Part shown: positions 55,924 to 64,000 of the stretch, one piece after another
Numbering within the stretch: position 1 is the stretch's first letter
How the letters are laid out: each line of letters starts with the position of its first letter
Source: an uncultured Lachnospiraceae bacterium
Lineage (GTDB): Bacteria; Bacillota; Clostridia; Lachnospirales; Lachnospiraceae
Reading direction: 5' to 3'
DNA length: 64,000 bases
Assembly: GCA_910585965.1 (NCBI GenBank)
Contig: CAJUHH010000006.1
Location: forward strand, 120,531 to 184,530
The notes under the pieces: model-generated
The model's database searches: none
The model's input: only the letters and a program-made list of their open reading frames with translations
Told to the model about the DNA's origin: nothing
Program-made: the position numbers and the translations under genes

Positions 55924-58206
55924 TTACTCCCGCCTATTGCAGCACTCATATGCTTTTATCCTTCCAATTTCCGCAATACCAGCTAAAAGCGCCGGCACTG
56001 ACGCGCCCAGAACCGCTGCCGGTATCCCGACCAATAACTCCCAGGAGATTACAAAATGAAATCCTTCTGCGCCAAAAGATTTTAATATCATTCCGCAAAG
56101 CCCTTCGCCCAGCAGATTCCCAGCCAGCAGTCCTGCCGCTGCCCCCGCCGCAGCCGGCAACAGCCCTTTGGCAAAGTAAATCCGTTTGATGTCTTTACTT
56201 GTAAATCCTAATGCTTTATGCAAAGAGATTGTATAACGGTTTCTTTCCACGATCAAACGCATAAACAGCATAACCACCACGGCTATGACAAGCATTGCCA
56301 GCACCGTCGCTGCCCGGGATGCCAAGTGGAGCTGTCTTAGCGTCTGCCCATAGGTTTCTTCCACATAGTCCGCAATGTCGATCACATCTGCCCCCATCCG
56401 CGCATACCGCTCCATCCATTCCTCCTTTTTCCCAGGTTTTTTCAAAGAAACATATACGACGCTCCAGACAGCCGGTGCGCGGTCATCCGCAAAGCACGTT
56501 TTCGCCGTCTTTCCTCCATTCGTAATATCAGAATAAATACCGCAGACACAATACTCTATGTCCCGGCCTTCTGTTGCCAGACGCAAAGTATCTCCCACAG
56601 ACAATCCCAGTTCTTCCGCGTTCATGGCAGAAAGCGCGATCTCCTTTTTATTTTCGGGCAATCTCCCTTCCAGGCAATTCACTGGAAATATATTATGATT
56701 TCCTGTTTCCACAGTGAAATTCACCATCTGTCCATCCGGCAGAACCGCTGCGCAGGATCTGGTGCATAAGACCGCATATTTTTCAACCTCTGCATCCTCT
56801 GCTAAAGCAAAAGCAATTCGTTCTGTCGTCACAGGAATGTCCTCTGTCTGCCGTACATCCATTCGTATCTCCCCATCCCCGATCCCCATATAAGTGGCAA
56901 AGCCTGGATCGGCCATCGTGCTATATAAACTCTGGGATATAAAAATTAAAAAAGTACACGATGCGGCCACAAGGCCAATAATCCCGTAACGTCCTCTGCT
57001 GTTTTGCCTTTCTTCTGACAAAAGCAGCGCTTCCAGAACTGTCAATCCGTCCATCCTTTTCAGGGAACGCAGGACGGACAGCAGGATAACCCCTTCCGTA
57101 AAAAATACAGCCGCTAAAGACAGCGCCGCCGTCTGCCATCTGCCCTCCGATACACCGTATAGTTCTTTCATCTGTCCGGCCAAAGGCGATTTTAAGACAA
57201 ATGCCGCCAGAAGGCCGGACAGCCCCCCGCAGACAGAAAAGAGAAAATACTTTGCAAAGTAAATTCTGCGAATCTCTTCTTTTCCTATGCCAAGAGCCTT
57301 TAACATACCTACCTCTTTCCGATCCCTCTCCATTTGCAAAGATAATATAAACCGAATGCAAAGCAAAGAGACCAGCAATGTTATAACACTGACAAGAAAA
57401 AAGACAGCGATCATTGTTCCGTCCGATAAAGCATTCATCATTCGAACCAGCAGCCTTGTCACCGCCGGCCCATTGGCGGGAAGCCCCTCTGCTGCATATG
57501 CCGTTCCAAAAGCACTGATATCCGCGCCTTCATGGAGCAGGAACTCAATCAAATATTCCTCCCGAGCGTTGCCGGATCTTTTTATCTTTTCATAATCCAT
57601 TTCATTTACGAGAAATCGTTTGGAAGAAGCCATCATGGAATTCATCTGCGCATCCCGGATAAAGCCGGCAATAACAAACTTTTGGCTCCCGATCTCCATC
57701 GTATCGCCAATTGCCAGGTCATACATCGCGCGGTAGCAGACCGGAACATAGACTTCCCCCGGCAAAACCTCCGGCATTTCATTTTCCGTATCCAATAAAT
57801 AGTCAAAATGCTCCCCTTGCACAGAACATCCATTGTCTTGCGTGCTATCCGCAAGACAACGGCCTCCAAGAACTATTTGGCTGTTATCCAGGTTCAGGAA
57901 ACCGCAAATCTGCCATTTATCCACCTCTCCATGGGTTGAGACAAAAGAGCGGAGTTCTGATCTCATAGTAGCGTTTCGCTCCATAGCAGCGCCGTCTTGT
58001 CCCTGCAAAATGCCGCCTTCCGTATGCATCTGCATATAATCAGGGACTTTCGCCCTATCCATCAGGTCATCTATCGCTCCCATCAGATGGAAGAAAAGCA
58101 ATGCTGTAAGGGCAAACAGCATGGCAGAAACACCCATAAAAAATACCGTTGCTCCGGCCAGCAGTTTATTCTGTTTCACATCATTCCACACCAGTTTTTT
58201 AATCAT
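55924..58206 (-). CDS. FtsX-like ABC transporter permease
   Basis: A 760-residue permease. The helix pattern is one N-terminal helix, a large extracellular region, three helices (about 255-375), then a second copy with one helix near 410, another extracellular region and three helices (about 640-745). Each half has the FtsX motif ending GIGKEEIRRIYFAKY or GFTSKDIKRIYFAKG. Such proteins act in peptide export, lipid handling or antibiotic sensing. Its start overlaps the MFS stop by eight bases, implying coupled translation. Confidence 0.9.
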   Translation of the reverse strand: MIKKLVWNDVKQNKLLAGATVFFMGVSAMLFALTALLFFHLMGAIDDLMDRAKVPDYMQMHTEGGILQGQDGAAMERNATMRSELRSFVSTHGEVDKWQICGFLNLDNSQIVLGGRCLADSTQDNGCSVQGEHFDYLLDTENEMPEVLPGEVYVPVCYRAMYDLAIGDTMEIGSQKFVIAGFIRDAQMNSMMASSKRFLVNEMDYEKIKRSGNAREEYLIEFLLHEGADISAFGTAYAAEGLPANGPAVTRLLVRMMNALSDGTMIAVFFLVSVITLLVSLLCIRFILSLQMERDRKEVGMLKALGIGKEEIRRIYFAKYFLFSVCGGLSGLLAAFVLKSPLAGQMKELYGVSEGRWQTAALSLAAVFFTEGVILLSVLRSLKRMDGLTVLEALLLSEERQNSRGRYGIIGLVAASCTFLIFISQSLYSTMADPGFATYMGIGDGEIRMDVRQTEDIPVTTERIAFALAEDAEVEKYAVLCTRSCAAVLPDGQMVNFTVETGNHNIFPVNCLEGRLPENKKEIALSAMNAEELGLSVGDTLRLATEGRDIEYCVCGIYSDITNGGKTAKTCFADDRAPAVWSVVYVSLKKPGKKEEWMERYARMGADVIDIADYVEETYGQTLRQLHLASRAATVLAMLVIAVVVMLFMRLIVERNRYTISLHKALGFTSKDIKRIYFAKGLLPAAAGAAAGLLAGNLLGEGLCGMILKSFGAEGFHFVISWELLVGIPAAVLGASVPALLAGIAEIGRIKAYECCNRRE

Positions 58207-59482
58207 CCGAATTCCTTTCCAGCCCTCTCACACTTTTTAACGCATATAACAACAGTGCCGTCATGCACAGCAAACCTCCCGCTGTTATAATAACCCACGC
58301 TGCTCCCCGGCCGATACTCAGCCGGAACCAAACCGCAACCCTGTCTGCCGCTACTCCCGCAGTACCATAAGCAACTACATATCCGATTTGCGAAATAAAA
58401 CCGATGACTCCCCACGCGCGTCCCTGAAGTTCATCCGGTATATTCGTCCTGACCAAATAATCCAGACAATTATTAGCAAAAGGCAGCATCGCAAAAAAGA
58501 GAATGCCAAACAAGCAGATAGAAAAAAAATTTTCCCGAATTCCAAATCCCGCCATGCCGATTCCCGCGCCAAATAAGGAAACACTTAATTTTTTTACATA
58601 TCCTCTTTTAATTCCCCTTATTCCCAAAAACAAGCCCGAAGCCAGCATGCCGCACGCGCAGATCGTCTCTCCGATTCCCAAAGCAGCGCTGTCCGCAAAA
58701 TCAAGGATCAAAGGCTGCGCCAAAGTCTGGAACGTACCCATAAAGTAAGTAATCAGAGCGGATACTGTAACTAGGGCCAAAATGCCATGTCGCCCTGCGA
58801 TCGCTTTCCATCCCTGCTTTAAACTCTCCCCGAATGATTCTCTTTCTCCCTTTTCCGGATATCCTTCTCCTCTGCAGTCCGTCATAGGGGTCGCCCTTCC
58901 TTCCCCAATTTCCCGCTTCACCATTGCCGCTCCTATCACCGTTGGAAAAAACGTACAGATGTCGATTGCCAGCAATAATTTAATATCGCTGACTGCAAGC
59001 AGCGTTCCGGCCAAAATAGGCGATATGAAAAACCTTGCGCTCCCGGCAATGCTCACCATTCCACTGGCTTTGGAATATTCCTCCTTTGTCAGCAGATCTG
59101 TCACCGTTGCCCGATAAGCCGGTTCTAACAGCGCGGAAAATGCAGAGCTGATGAAAACACCGATGCATATTTGATATAAATCTGCTTCTCCTTGTATCAT
59201 ACAAGCCAATACATACAATATGCCAAATGCCGAAAAGCCATCGCCAATCATCATAAGCACACGTCTGTCATGACGGTCCGCCAGCACCCCGGCCGGTACG
59301 CTAAGCAAAAGCGTGGGCAAAAATGCCAGCAGCATGACCATCGACGTACTCGCGGCGCTTCCGCTCTGTTGGAACACATATACTCCGAGGCCAAAACTTG
59401 TAAGCCCTCCACCGATCGAGGATATGAGTTCCCCTGCCCATAGCACCATAAATTTTAAAAAATTATTTTTATGTAAGTTCAT
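58199..59482 (-). CDS. MFS transporter
   Basis: A 427-residue MFS protein with 12 hydrophobic segments and the loop 2-3 motif GVLADRHDRR. It resembles the macrolide-efflux-like (MefA-type) group, including the start FLKFMVLWAGELIS. The substrate is unknown. ATG at 59482 is chosen because GGAGAGGG lies two bases upstream with no better site; earlier starts would lie inside the operator. It is followed by the FtsX permease with an overlap. Confidence 0.88.
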   Translation of the reverse strand: MNLHKNNFLKFMVLWAGELISSIGGGLTSFGLGVYVFQQSGSAASTSMVMLLAFLPTLLLSVPAGVLADRHDRRVLMMIGDGFSAFGILYVLACMIQGEADLYQICIGVFISSAFSALLEPAYRATVTDLLTKEEYSKASGMVSIAGSARFFISPILAGTLLAVSDIKLLLAIDICTFFPTVIGAAMVKREIGEGRATPMTDCRGEGYPEKGERESFGESLKQGWKAIAGRHGILALVTVSALITYFMGTFQTLAQPLILDFADSAALGIGETICACGMLASGLFLGIRGIKRGYVKKLSVSLFGAGIGMAGFGIRENFFSICLFGILFFAMLPFANNCLDYLVRTNIPDELQGRAWGVIGFISQIGYVVAYGTAGVAADRVAVWFRLSIGRGAAWVIITAGGLLCMTALLLYALKSVRGLERNSDD

Positions 59483-59494
59483 TTCCCTCTCCAT

Positions 59495-59512
59495 TATAGA
59501 CCGTACGTCGGT
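59495..59512. promoter_or_regulatory. operator upstream of the MFS gene
   Basis: On the minus strand ACCGAC-GTACG-GTCTATA. The same half-sites with the same spacing, ACCGAC-TGTCT-GTCTATA, occur before the TetR gene at 60296. The site GACCG-TACGT-CGGTC is also palindromic. Confidence 0.65.
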
Positions 59513-59583
59513 CGGTATTGTTGTATAAAAGAAAGGAACGATTCCGTTCCTTCGCTTTTTTTCCATACTGCCACAGCCATTCA

Positions 59584-60243
59584 CTATTCGGACAGACTAT
59601 CCCCGCCCTGAAAGATCGGAAGAATCACGGCTTCCATGCTTCCCCGCTCCATTCCGAGCAATCGTTCCAGATTATAGATAAAAGCCTCTATTTTTTTCTC
59701 CCTTTCCTCTTTGCTGTGTTCTGCCAGATCATCAAAAATAGTATTGGAATACAATAATGTCATTTCTGCCACCTCTGCCGGGTATTCCGTCTGGCATATC
59801 CCCTGCTCGATGCCCTCTTCCATCAGTCCGCTGATCAGCGGATTCACCGCCGCCAACAGATGGCTTTGCATTTTCTGGTGCATCAGCGCATTCTGCGGCT
59901 TATGCACCTGTTCCATGATTTCCTGCCCTAACGGTTCGTTTACATTGAGCGCCAGCATCATCATAGTCAGGCGCTGTAATACTGGTATTTCCTTTTTCCT
60001 CGCAATATCTGCCGCTTTTTCCACCAATCTGCCCGTCATCCGATCGATCATCGCATCCAGAATATCCTCTTTTGACTTAAAATGATAATAAAGAGTACCT
60101 CTGGCAATCCCGATTTCATTCAAAATATCATTCGTACTCGTATTATCAAATCCTTTCGTCCCAAACAGCCGCTCAGCAACATCTAATATTTCATTCTTAC
60201 GCTCTTCCGCTTCCTTAACAACTCTCATCGCCCTTATCACCAT
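59584..60243 (-). CDS. TetR family regulator
   Basis: A 219-residue TetR protein with the N-terminal helix-turn-helix (about 15-62): STNDILNEIGIARGTLYYHF. The ligand-binding part is helical and acidic near the end. It lies upstream of the MFS-ABC unit in the same direction. Matching operator-like sites precede both itself and the MFS gene, so it most likely represses both. The start could be ATG 60243 or 60228. Confidence 0.88.
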   Translation of the reverse strand: MVIRAMRVVKEAEERKNEILDVAERLFGTKGFDNTSTNDILNEIGIARGTLYYHFKSKEDILDAMIDRMTGRLVEKAADIARKKEIPVLQRLTMMMLALNVNEPLGQEIMEQVHKPQNALMHQKMQSHLLAAVNPLISGLMEEGIEQGICQTEYPAEVAEMTLLYSNTIFDDLAEHSKEEREKKIEAFIYNLERLLGMERGSMEAVILPIFQGGDSLSE

Positions 60244-60282
60244 TCACTATATGATTTGCAGTAGTATGTGTATAACATATCA

Positions 60283-60313
60283 TATATATTTATAAACCGA
60301 CTGTCTGTCTATA
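60283..60313 (-). promoter_or_regulatory. promoter and operator of the TetR gene
   Basis: On the minus strand TAGACA (60306-60311) and TATATA (60283-60288) are 17 bases apart. The operator-like ACCGAC-N5-GTCTATA (plus strand 60296-60313) covers the -35 box. Confidence 0.6.
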
Positions 60314-60341
60314 AACATATTAGCAAGAGTTGCCCGCTTTG

Positions 60342-60911
60342 TCAAGTCCTCGGCCTGAATTTCTGCACGCCCCCATTTTTCACGTTTTTTATATGTGCCT
60401 TCAGTTTTTTCATTGCCCAATCATAATGACTCGCAGTCACGCTCACAAAATAAGAGCCAAGCGGGCTTCCGCCTGCCCATGAATAGACTCCTTTGGAGAA
60501 CAGCTCTTCATTGGAAAAAGTATCTGCCAGCGCCATTACATCCTGATGGGACTTTTCCAGCAGTTTCTTCGCCTCTTCCAAATCGGTTTTCTGGTGTTTT
60601 TTCCAAAACTCTACATTCATATTCCCATATGTTTTCCAATTATACGGCGCAGGAATGAACGTCCTGTTCTCTCCGTTTTGATTGGAGGATACCCATTCCA
60701 ATAAAAGCTGGTGCCACTCATAAAGATGAATCAGAATATCCCTCAGGTTCTTATCCCGCTTCCAGTGAGCCTCCTTTTTCTTTTCGTCCTGCGCGAAATC
60801 AAAAGGCGTGGATAATTCTTTCTCTGTCAGAGATGCAATCAGCGCATTCATCTTTTCATAGTTACTTGATGCTGCCATCAATAAATCCGTTTTTGTCGTC
60901 GGTCTGCCCAT
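60342..60911 (-). CDS. ClbS/DfsB family four-helix protein
   Basis: A 189-residue DUF1706-type protein of the ClbS/DfsB family, related to DinB-like bundles. It has RPTTKTDLLMAASSNYEKM, then HWKRDKNLRDILIHLYEWHQLLLEW, then APYNWKTYGNMN. The histidines may bind metal. ClbS protects Escherichia coli from its own colibactin, but most family members have no known substrate. No toxin cluster is visible here. It lies alone between the TetR and WYL genes. Confidence 0.9.
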   Translation of the reverse strand: MGRPTTKTDLLMAASSNYEKMNALIASLTEKELSTPFDFAQDEKKKEAHWKRDKNLRDILIHLYEWHQLLLEWVSSNQNGENRTFIPAPYNWKTYGNMNVEFWKKHQKTDLEEAKKLLEKSHQDVMALADTFSNEELFSKGVYSWAGGSPLGSYFVSVTASHYDWAMKKLKAHIKNVKNGGVQKFRPRT

Positions 60912-60979
60912 AGTCCTTTTCCTCCCTGCACATTTGTCTTTTTTTCTTTATTCTAACACTCTATTACTGACAAGGTATG

Positions 60980-61873
60980 TCAGGGTTTATTTTTTTCATA
61001 AATTGCTTTTGCCATCTCGGCCAGTTCTTTTTTCAAACGAACAGGTTCTATCACTTCCACCTTTTCCCCAAAAGAAAGCAAAAAGCTGACCAGCCATGCA
61101 TCCTCCGGCATCCGGGAAGAGACCAGCAAATCTCCTTCCTTTGTCCATTTCACATCTTCCGAATCAAACTCATCATAAACGCGATATGACATTTCCACTG
61201 GAAAACGTAACACAATCAGCGGATAATTCTTTTCCGGGATATCTTCCTCGTCCGGATACATACAAGGTGCAAATTCTTCGTCCAATATCTCCCATCCCAA
61301 GATTCTTGATAGCTTAAACAGGCGAAAATTCTCCCTTTCCGTACAATATGCTTTCAAATACCACGCCTTAGCTTTGTAACTGAGCTTTAGCGGCCAAATC
61401 ACTCTCCCGATCCTTTCACCCTGGGATCCAGCATAAGTAACTTTTACGCATTTATGCCGGATTACCGCCTCTTTCAGGGACTCAAACTTCTCATTATCTT
61501 TTTGGCTGCTGCTCCATCTGGAAAAGTCCACCTCCAGCCAGTTTTCGGCATTCACTCCAAAGAGCGCGGCAAGTTTATGCAAAGTATTGATACTTTCTAT
61601 TCCTGTTGCCCCCAGCACTTGCAAGGATGCAAGAAGTTCCTGTTTTTCTTCCTTTGACAATAATGCCCGGTCAAGAATAAAATGATCCATGAGACGAATA
61701 CCGCCGTTTCTCCCGGTTTCCGTGTAGATCGGAATACCAGCCTCGCTTAGCGCATCCATATCCCTATAAATCGTCCTGACTGATACCTCTAGTTTCTCAG
61801 CCAGTTCAGAAGCCGTTGCCGGTCCTTTATCCAACAAATAATATATAATCCGAAATAATCTGCTTTCCTGCAC
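60980..61873 (-). CDS. YafY/WYL domain transcriptional regulator
   Basis: A 297-residue protein with an HTH_11 domain at 1-60 (LFRIIYYLLDKGPATASELA, then SVRTIYRDMDAL) and a WYL domain (about 135-225) with AWYLKAYCTERENFRLFKL. It ends in a WCX-like region. WYL domains sense ligands or nucleic acids. GTG at 61873 gives the usual start QESRLFRI with GGAGG eight bases upstream. A GGATATCC palindrome lies just upstream near 61910. Confidence 0.87.
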   Translation of the reverse strand: MQESRLFRIIYYLLDKGPATASELAEKLEVSVRTIYRDMDALSEAGIPIYTETGRNGGIRLMDHFILDRALLSKEEKQELLASLQVLGATGIESINTLHKLAALFGVNAENWLEVDFSRWSSSQKDNEKFESLKEAVIRHKCVKVTYAGSQGERIGRVIWPLKLSYKAKAWYLKAYCTERENFRLFKLSRILGWEILDEEFAPCMYPDEEDIPEKNYPLIVLRFPVEMSYRVYDEFDSEDVKWTKEGDLLVSSRMPEDAWLVSFLLSFGEKVEVIEPVRLKKELAEMAKAIYEKNKP

Positions 61874-61947
61874 AAACAACACCTCCCCCGTATTATATAG
61901 TGGATATCCTATTTTGACGCCAATTACTTCCTGCGCTAATTTGTAGT

Positions 61948-62793
61948 TTATCTATTTGCGTTTCTTTTCCTGCAATAATAAACGACCATCACAAACGCAA
62001 AGGAAATTATCTGTGCCGCCATGATCCGAACAATTTGTAATTCGTCTGCGCTCTTTAGCGAGACAACATGCAGCATATTGGTAGCAACGGTATTATTGAA
62101 TAAATGGTCGCCAAGCCCTATCCATATATTTCCTGTTATGCGGGTAAGAAGCCCCCATTTGATTCCCATAATTCCGGCAAGGATCATATAACCGATCCCC
62201 ATCAGGATCATCGCCGCAAATGACATTTCGCCATTCACATAGCTTCTGATCGGCATTACCATGTGCCAGATACCAAATAAAAATGCTGCAATAAAATTCG
62301 CCTGCATAAATGGCTTTGTTTTAGAGAGCGTTTTAATAAATAGGCCGCGAAAAACACCTTCCTCCATCCATACATTGATAACATTGAACAGTACGCATAA
62401 CAGAAAGAAAACAAAATCCGTATTTTTTATTTGAGAGCCAGTTAAAGAAAAGCTGCTGATGTATATTTCTAAATGTGCCGAACTGCCTTGCAACGCTAAA
62501 ATTGCTAATTCCAACCCATATGAAATAGCAAAGCAAACGCCTCCCAATAACAAGCCTTTCAAAATACTGCTTACAAAGCCTTTTTTTTGAAATCCGATAT
62601 CACCCCATGTAAGATTTATCTTTTTCAATACCAGCGCCAATAAGATAATCCCAACTACTTTATGGAGCACATTTTCTCCAATAGCTGTTTTGTCTGTTTC
62701 AATTAGAAAGTATTCTACAAACCTTACAGACAAGCAAAGCATGAAGATTATCATGCATAAATTATTCGGTTTGCATTTTATATTTCTTTCCAT
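61948..62793 (-). CDS. CPBP family intramembrane metalloprotease
   Basis: A 281-residue membrane protein with about eight helices and the CPBP/Abi motifs: EEGVFRGLF (EExxxR), FGIWHMV (FxxxH) and GDHLFNNT with the later His/Asn. Relatives process prenylated proteins or protect against peptide bacteriocins. ATG at 62793 has GGAGGG eight bases upstream. A 50-codon frame overlaps its start. The neighbourhood of small proteins and a GHKL kinase hints at a peptide-signalling or bacteriocin-immunity setting, by inference only. Confidence 0.88.
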   Translation of the reverse strand: MERNIKCKPNNLCMIIFMLCLSVRFVEYFLIETDKTAIGENVLHKVVGIILLALVLKKINLTWGDIGFQKKGFVSSILKGLLLGGVCFAISYGLELAILALQGSSAHLEIYISSFSLTGSQIKNTDFVFFLLCVLFNVINVWMEEGVFRGLFIKTLSKTKPFMQANFIAAFLFGIWHMVMPIRSYVNGEMSFAAMILMGIGYMILAGIMGIKWGLLTRITGNIWIGLGDHLFNNTVATNMLHVVSLKSADELQIVRIMAAQIISFAFVMVVYYCRKRNANR

Positions 62794-62914
62794 ATACCGC
62801 CCTCCAATCAGCAGCATTTTCTATAAACTCAATGGCCGTTCCTGCGCTGATACCCAGCTCCTGCCACAGTTCGGCTATCCCTTCGCTCATCCCGAATTTT
62901 TCCCATAAATCCAT
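62762..62914 (-). CDS. small acidic peptide of 50 residues
   Basis: An ATG frame of 50 codons (beginning MDLWEKFGMSEGI) with GGAG nine bases upstream. It overlaps the start of the CPBP gene by 32 bases in another frame and ends inside it. It has no signal peptide or membrane helix. It is amphipathic, with four Trp/Phe residues near the start. It could be a small regulatory protein or a translational-coupling frame. No family is recognised. Confidence 0.45.
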   Translation of the reverse strand: MDLWEKFGMSEGIAELWQELGISAGTAIEFIENAADWRAVYGKKYKMQTE

Positions 62915-62973
62915 TTTGCGTTTCTCCTATTATTCCTTTTTTACGCTCACGTTCCTTAACAACACGGAAATTG

Positions 62974-63180
62974 TCAGTCAACCTTATGAAAGCACACTGT
63001 CTGCTCTTTCATAGATATTTTCCCGACCTGATAACCATAGTCCATCAATTCCTTTTTGTATTTCAGAAAAGAGTGGTCAATCGGTATCCCCGCAATCTCC
63101 TGAATCTCCTCAAAGGTCAAATGAAATGATCCCTTTCCGCTTTTCTGCACATATTCCCATAGTGCTTTGTATTTACTCAT
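62974..63180 (-). CDS. small DUF7662-like protein
   Basis: A 68-residue protein beginning MSKYKALWEYVQKSGKGSFH, then LTFEEIQEIAGIPI and DHSFLKYKKELMDYGYQVG. The layout resembles small DUF7662-type domains, in which a Lys/Tyr-rich start is followed by an LSFEEI helix and a beta end; the match is by eye. ATG at 63180 has GGAGAG upstream. It touches the end of the upstream membrane protein gene by eight bases, so the two may be translated together. Function unknown. Confidence 0.65.
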   Translation of the reverse strand: MSKYKALWEYVQKSGKGSFHLTFEEIQEIAGIPIDHSFLKYKKELMDYGYQVGKISMKEQTVCFHKVD

Positions 63181-63544
63181 TGCCTTTCTCTCCTCTCTTT
63201 TTCTTAAAAACATACGCCAACAGCTGAAATGGAATATATGCAATCAAATATCTGAGAGCCAAAGGCTTAACAGGCAGAGTCGTGCATAGCTCAAATGCCG
63301 CTATCCCGATCAGGAGGATGATAGCCCTGTCTAATTCGTGCCAGTTGCCGCCTGGGTCTTCATAGATACCGTTGCAAAGATACAAAACGCTGTTCAACAA
63401 TGTAATTGCTGTATATATCACCGAATAAATCGACACAATGCGGATCCATCTTAACAGCATCCACTGTTTTTTCTGCAGATATGCCATTATCTGCACCAGT
63501 CTGAACCGAATCCGTCTTCGCTTTTTCCCTTGCCTCCTTTGCAT
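63173..63544 (-). CDS. small membrane protein, DUF6608-like
   Basis: A 123-residue protein with a basic start and three membrane helices (about 33-55, 70-88, 95-113). The segment NWHELDRAIILLIGIAAF is distinctive and resembles a small clostridial DUF6608 group. The start is uncertain: an AAAGGAGG lies inside the first codons, and the ATG has only AAGAGG touching it. It lies between the GHKL kinase gene and the DUF7662-like gene in the same direction. Confidence 0.55.
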   Translation of the reverse strand: MQRRQGKKRRRIRFRLVQIMAYLQKKQWMLLRWIRIVSIYSVIYTAITLLNSVLYLCNGIYEDPGGNWHELDRAIILLIGIAAFELCTTLPVKPLALRYLIAYIPFQLLAYVFKKKRGEKGNE

Positions 63545-63589
63545 CCTCTTTCATTCCTTTTTCTTTTTTCGGTGATAGAAGGTAACATT

Positions 63590-64000
63590 TTAATCCATTT
63601 GCTGCGGACTGCTTTCTGGATGCTGTGGAATAAACAACAGCACATGGAGGATAAATACTTGCTCCTGTGTCTCTATACTCATGGCACCGTCATATTTTTC
63701 AACCACCTTTTTTATATTTGACAAACCCGTTCCTTTTTTGAATGCGCCTTTTCCAGGGAAGCTGTTCTGGGTTTCTATCATAAGTAAATCCCTCTGGATG
63801 CGTCCGGATACCCTGATATATTTTTCTATACCGGCATCCAGACCTTTTACTGCATGGATTGCGTTATCCAGCGCATTTGACAGGACAATACAGATATCAA
63901 TATCTCTGATGCCACAAGGATATGGCAGAAGGAGGGAACAGTCCGCATCTATCCCCATGCTTTTTGCAATCCCCAGTTTGTTCCCCACCAGAATATCCAC
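63590..64000 (-). CDS. GHKL-domain sensor histidine kinase, 3' part only
   Basis: The C-terminal 136 residues of an AgrC/ComD-like kinase; the 5' part lies outside the window. The ATP-binding GHKL fold shows the N box VLSNALDNAIHAV, the strand pair VSGRIQRDLLMIETQNS and the G box KGTGLSNIKKVVEKYDG. It would sense a peptide or cell signal at the membrane and pass phosphate to a response regulator, not present here. The small downstream genes lie in the same direction and could be part of its unit. Confidence 0.88.
   Translation of the reverse strand: MDILVGNKLGIAKSMGIDADCSLLLPYPCGIRDIDICIVLSNALDNAIHAVKGLDAGIEKYIRVSGRIQRDLLMIETQNSFPGKGAFKKGTGLSNIKKVVEKYDGAMSIETQEQVFILHVLLFIPQHPESSPQQMD

Overview
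The window looks like chromosomal DNA of an anaerobic, spore-forming low-to-mid-GC Firmicute, most likely a gut Lachnospiraceae (Clostridia). The support is the gene content: a clostridial ATP synthase operon, pyruvate formate-lyase with its activase, a small clostridial ferredoxin, SleB/CwlD/GH18-type spore or cell-wall hydrolases, MecA, a gdpP-rplI-dnaB operon, and many small proteins of the kind shared among Lachnospiraceae. No rRNA or tRNA gene was seen. The species assignment is inference.

Layout. 1-9.3 kb: a membrane protein, an HD-GYP protein, a preQ1 riboswitch with queT and an Na+-coupled amino-acid transporter, an XRE membrane protein, a large C39-like exported protein, a methyltransferase and a small hypothetical protein. 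9.3-16.6 kb: the complete F-ATPase operon, transcribed leftwards (atpZ, atpI-like, atpBEFHAGDC); the c subunit carries a sodium-binding signature. 16.8-24.5 kb: DUF402, a SleB-like hydrolase, dCMP deaminase, upp, rpiB, cwlD, a GH18 protein, a gene-poor 0.8 kb stretch and mecA. 24.5-30.4 kb: a TetR-controlled MMPL exporter with a huge heptad-repeat lipoprotein. 30.4-31.6 kb: two giant palindromic elements flanking a DUF1858 gene. 31.6-35.5 kb: a split pyruvate formate-lyase locus in which the glycyl-radical domain is a separate gene, plus pflA and a ferredoxin. 35.5-43.8 kb: housekeeping (MerR, dnaB, rplI, gdpP, D,D-carboxypeptidase, rpsR-ssb-rpsF, DUF951, sirtuin). 43.8-46.2 kb: DUF218, a PBECR4-type nuclease-like protein and a NimA-like flavoprotein. 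46.3-54.7 kb: a ROK-regulated sugar or nucleoside operon (ribose-type ABC transporter, FGGY kinase, nucleoside hydrolase, ketose 3-epimerase). 54.9-64 kb: structured repeats, an ABC/FtsX plus MFS export module with TetR, ClbS-like protein, WYL regulator, CPBP protease, small proteins and the end of a GHKL sensor kinase.

Points that stand out. (1) Two homologous ~345 bp elements have ~90 bp near-perfect terminal inverted arms around a 163 bp core. Their arms and internal hairpins differ in sequence but stay self-complementary. (2) Pyruvate formate-lyase is split cleanly at the radical-domain boundary, and a 67-residue Cys-rich protein resembling the start of that domain lies between the two parts. 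(3) An ~86 bp four-stem repeat occurs three times with compensatory base changes, twice starting at the stop codon of a transport gene. (4) A sugar operon combines a nucleoside hydrolase with a D-psicose-type epimerase behind a perfect 13-1-13 operator palindrome.

Starts were adjusted to the best ribosome binding site where the longest open frame ran into a neighbour or promoter. All family calls are from reading motifs by eye, with no database search.
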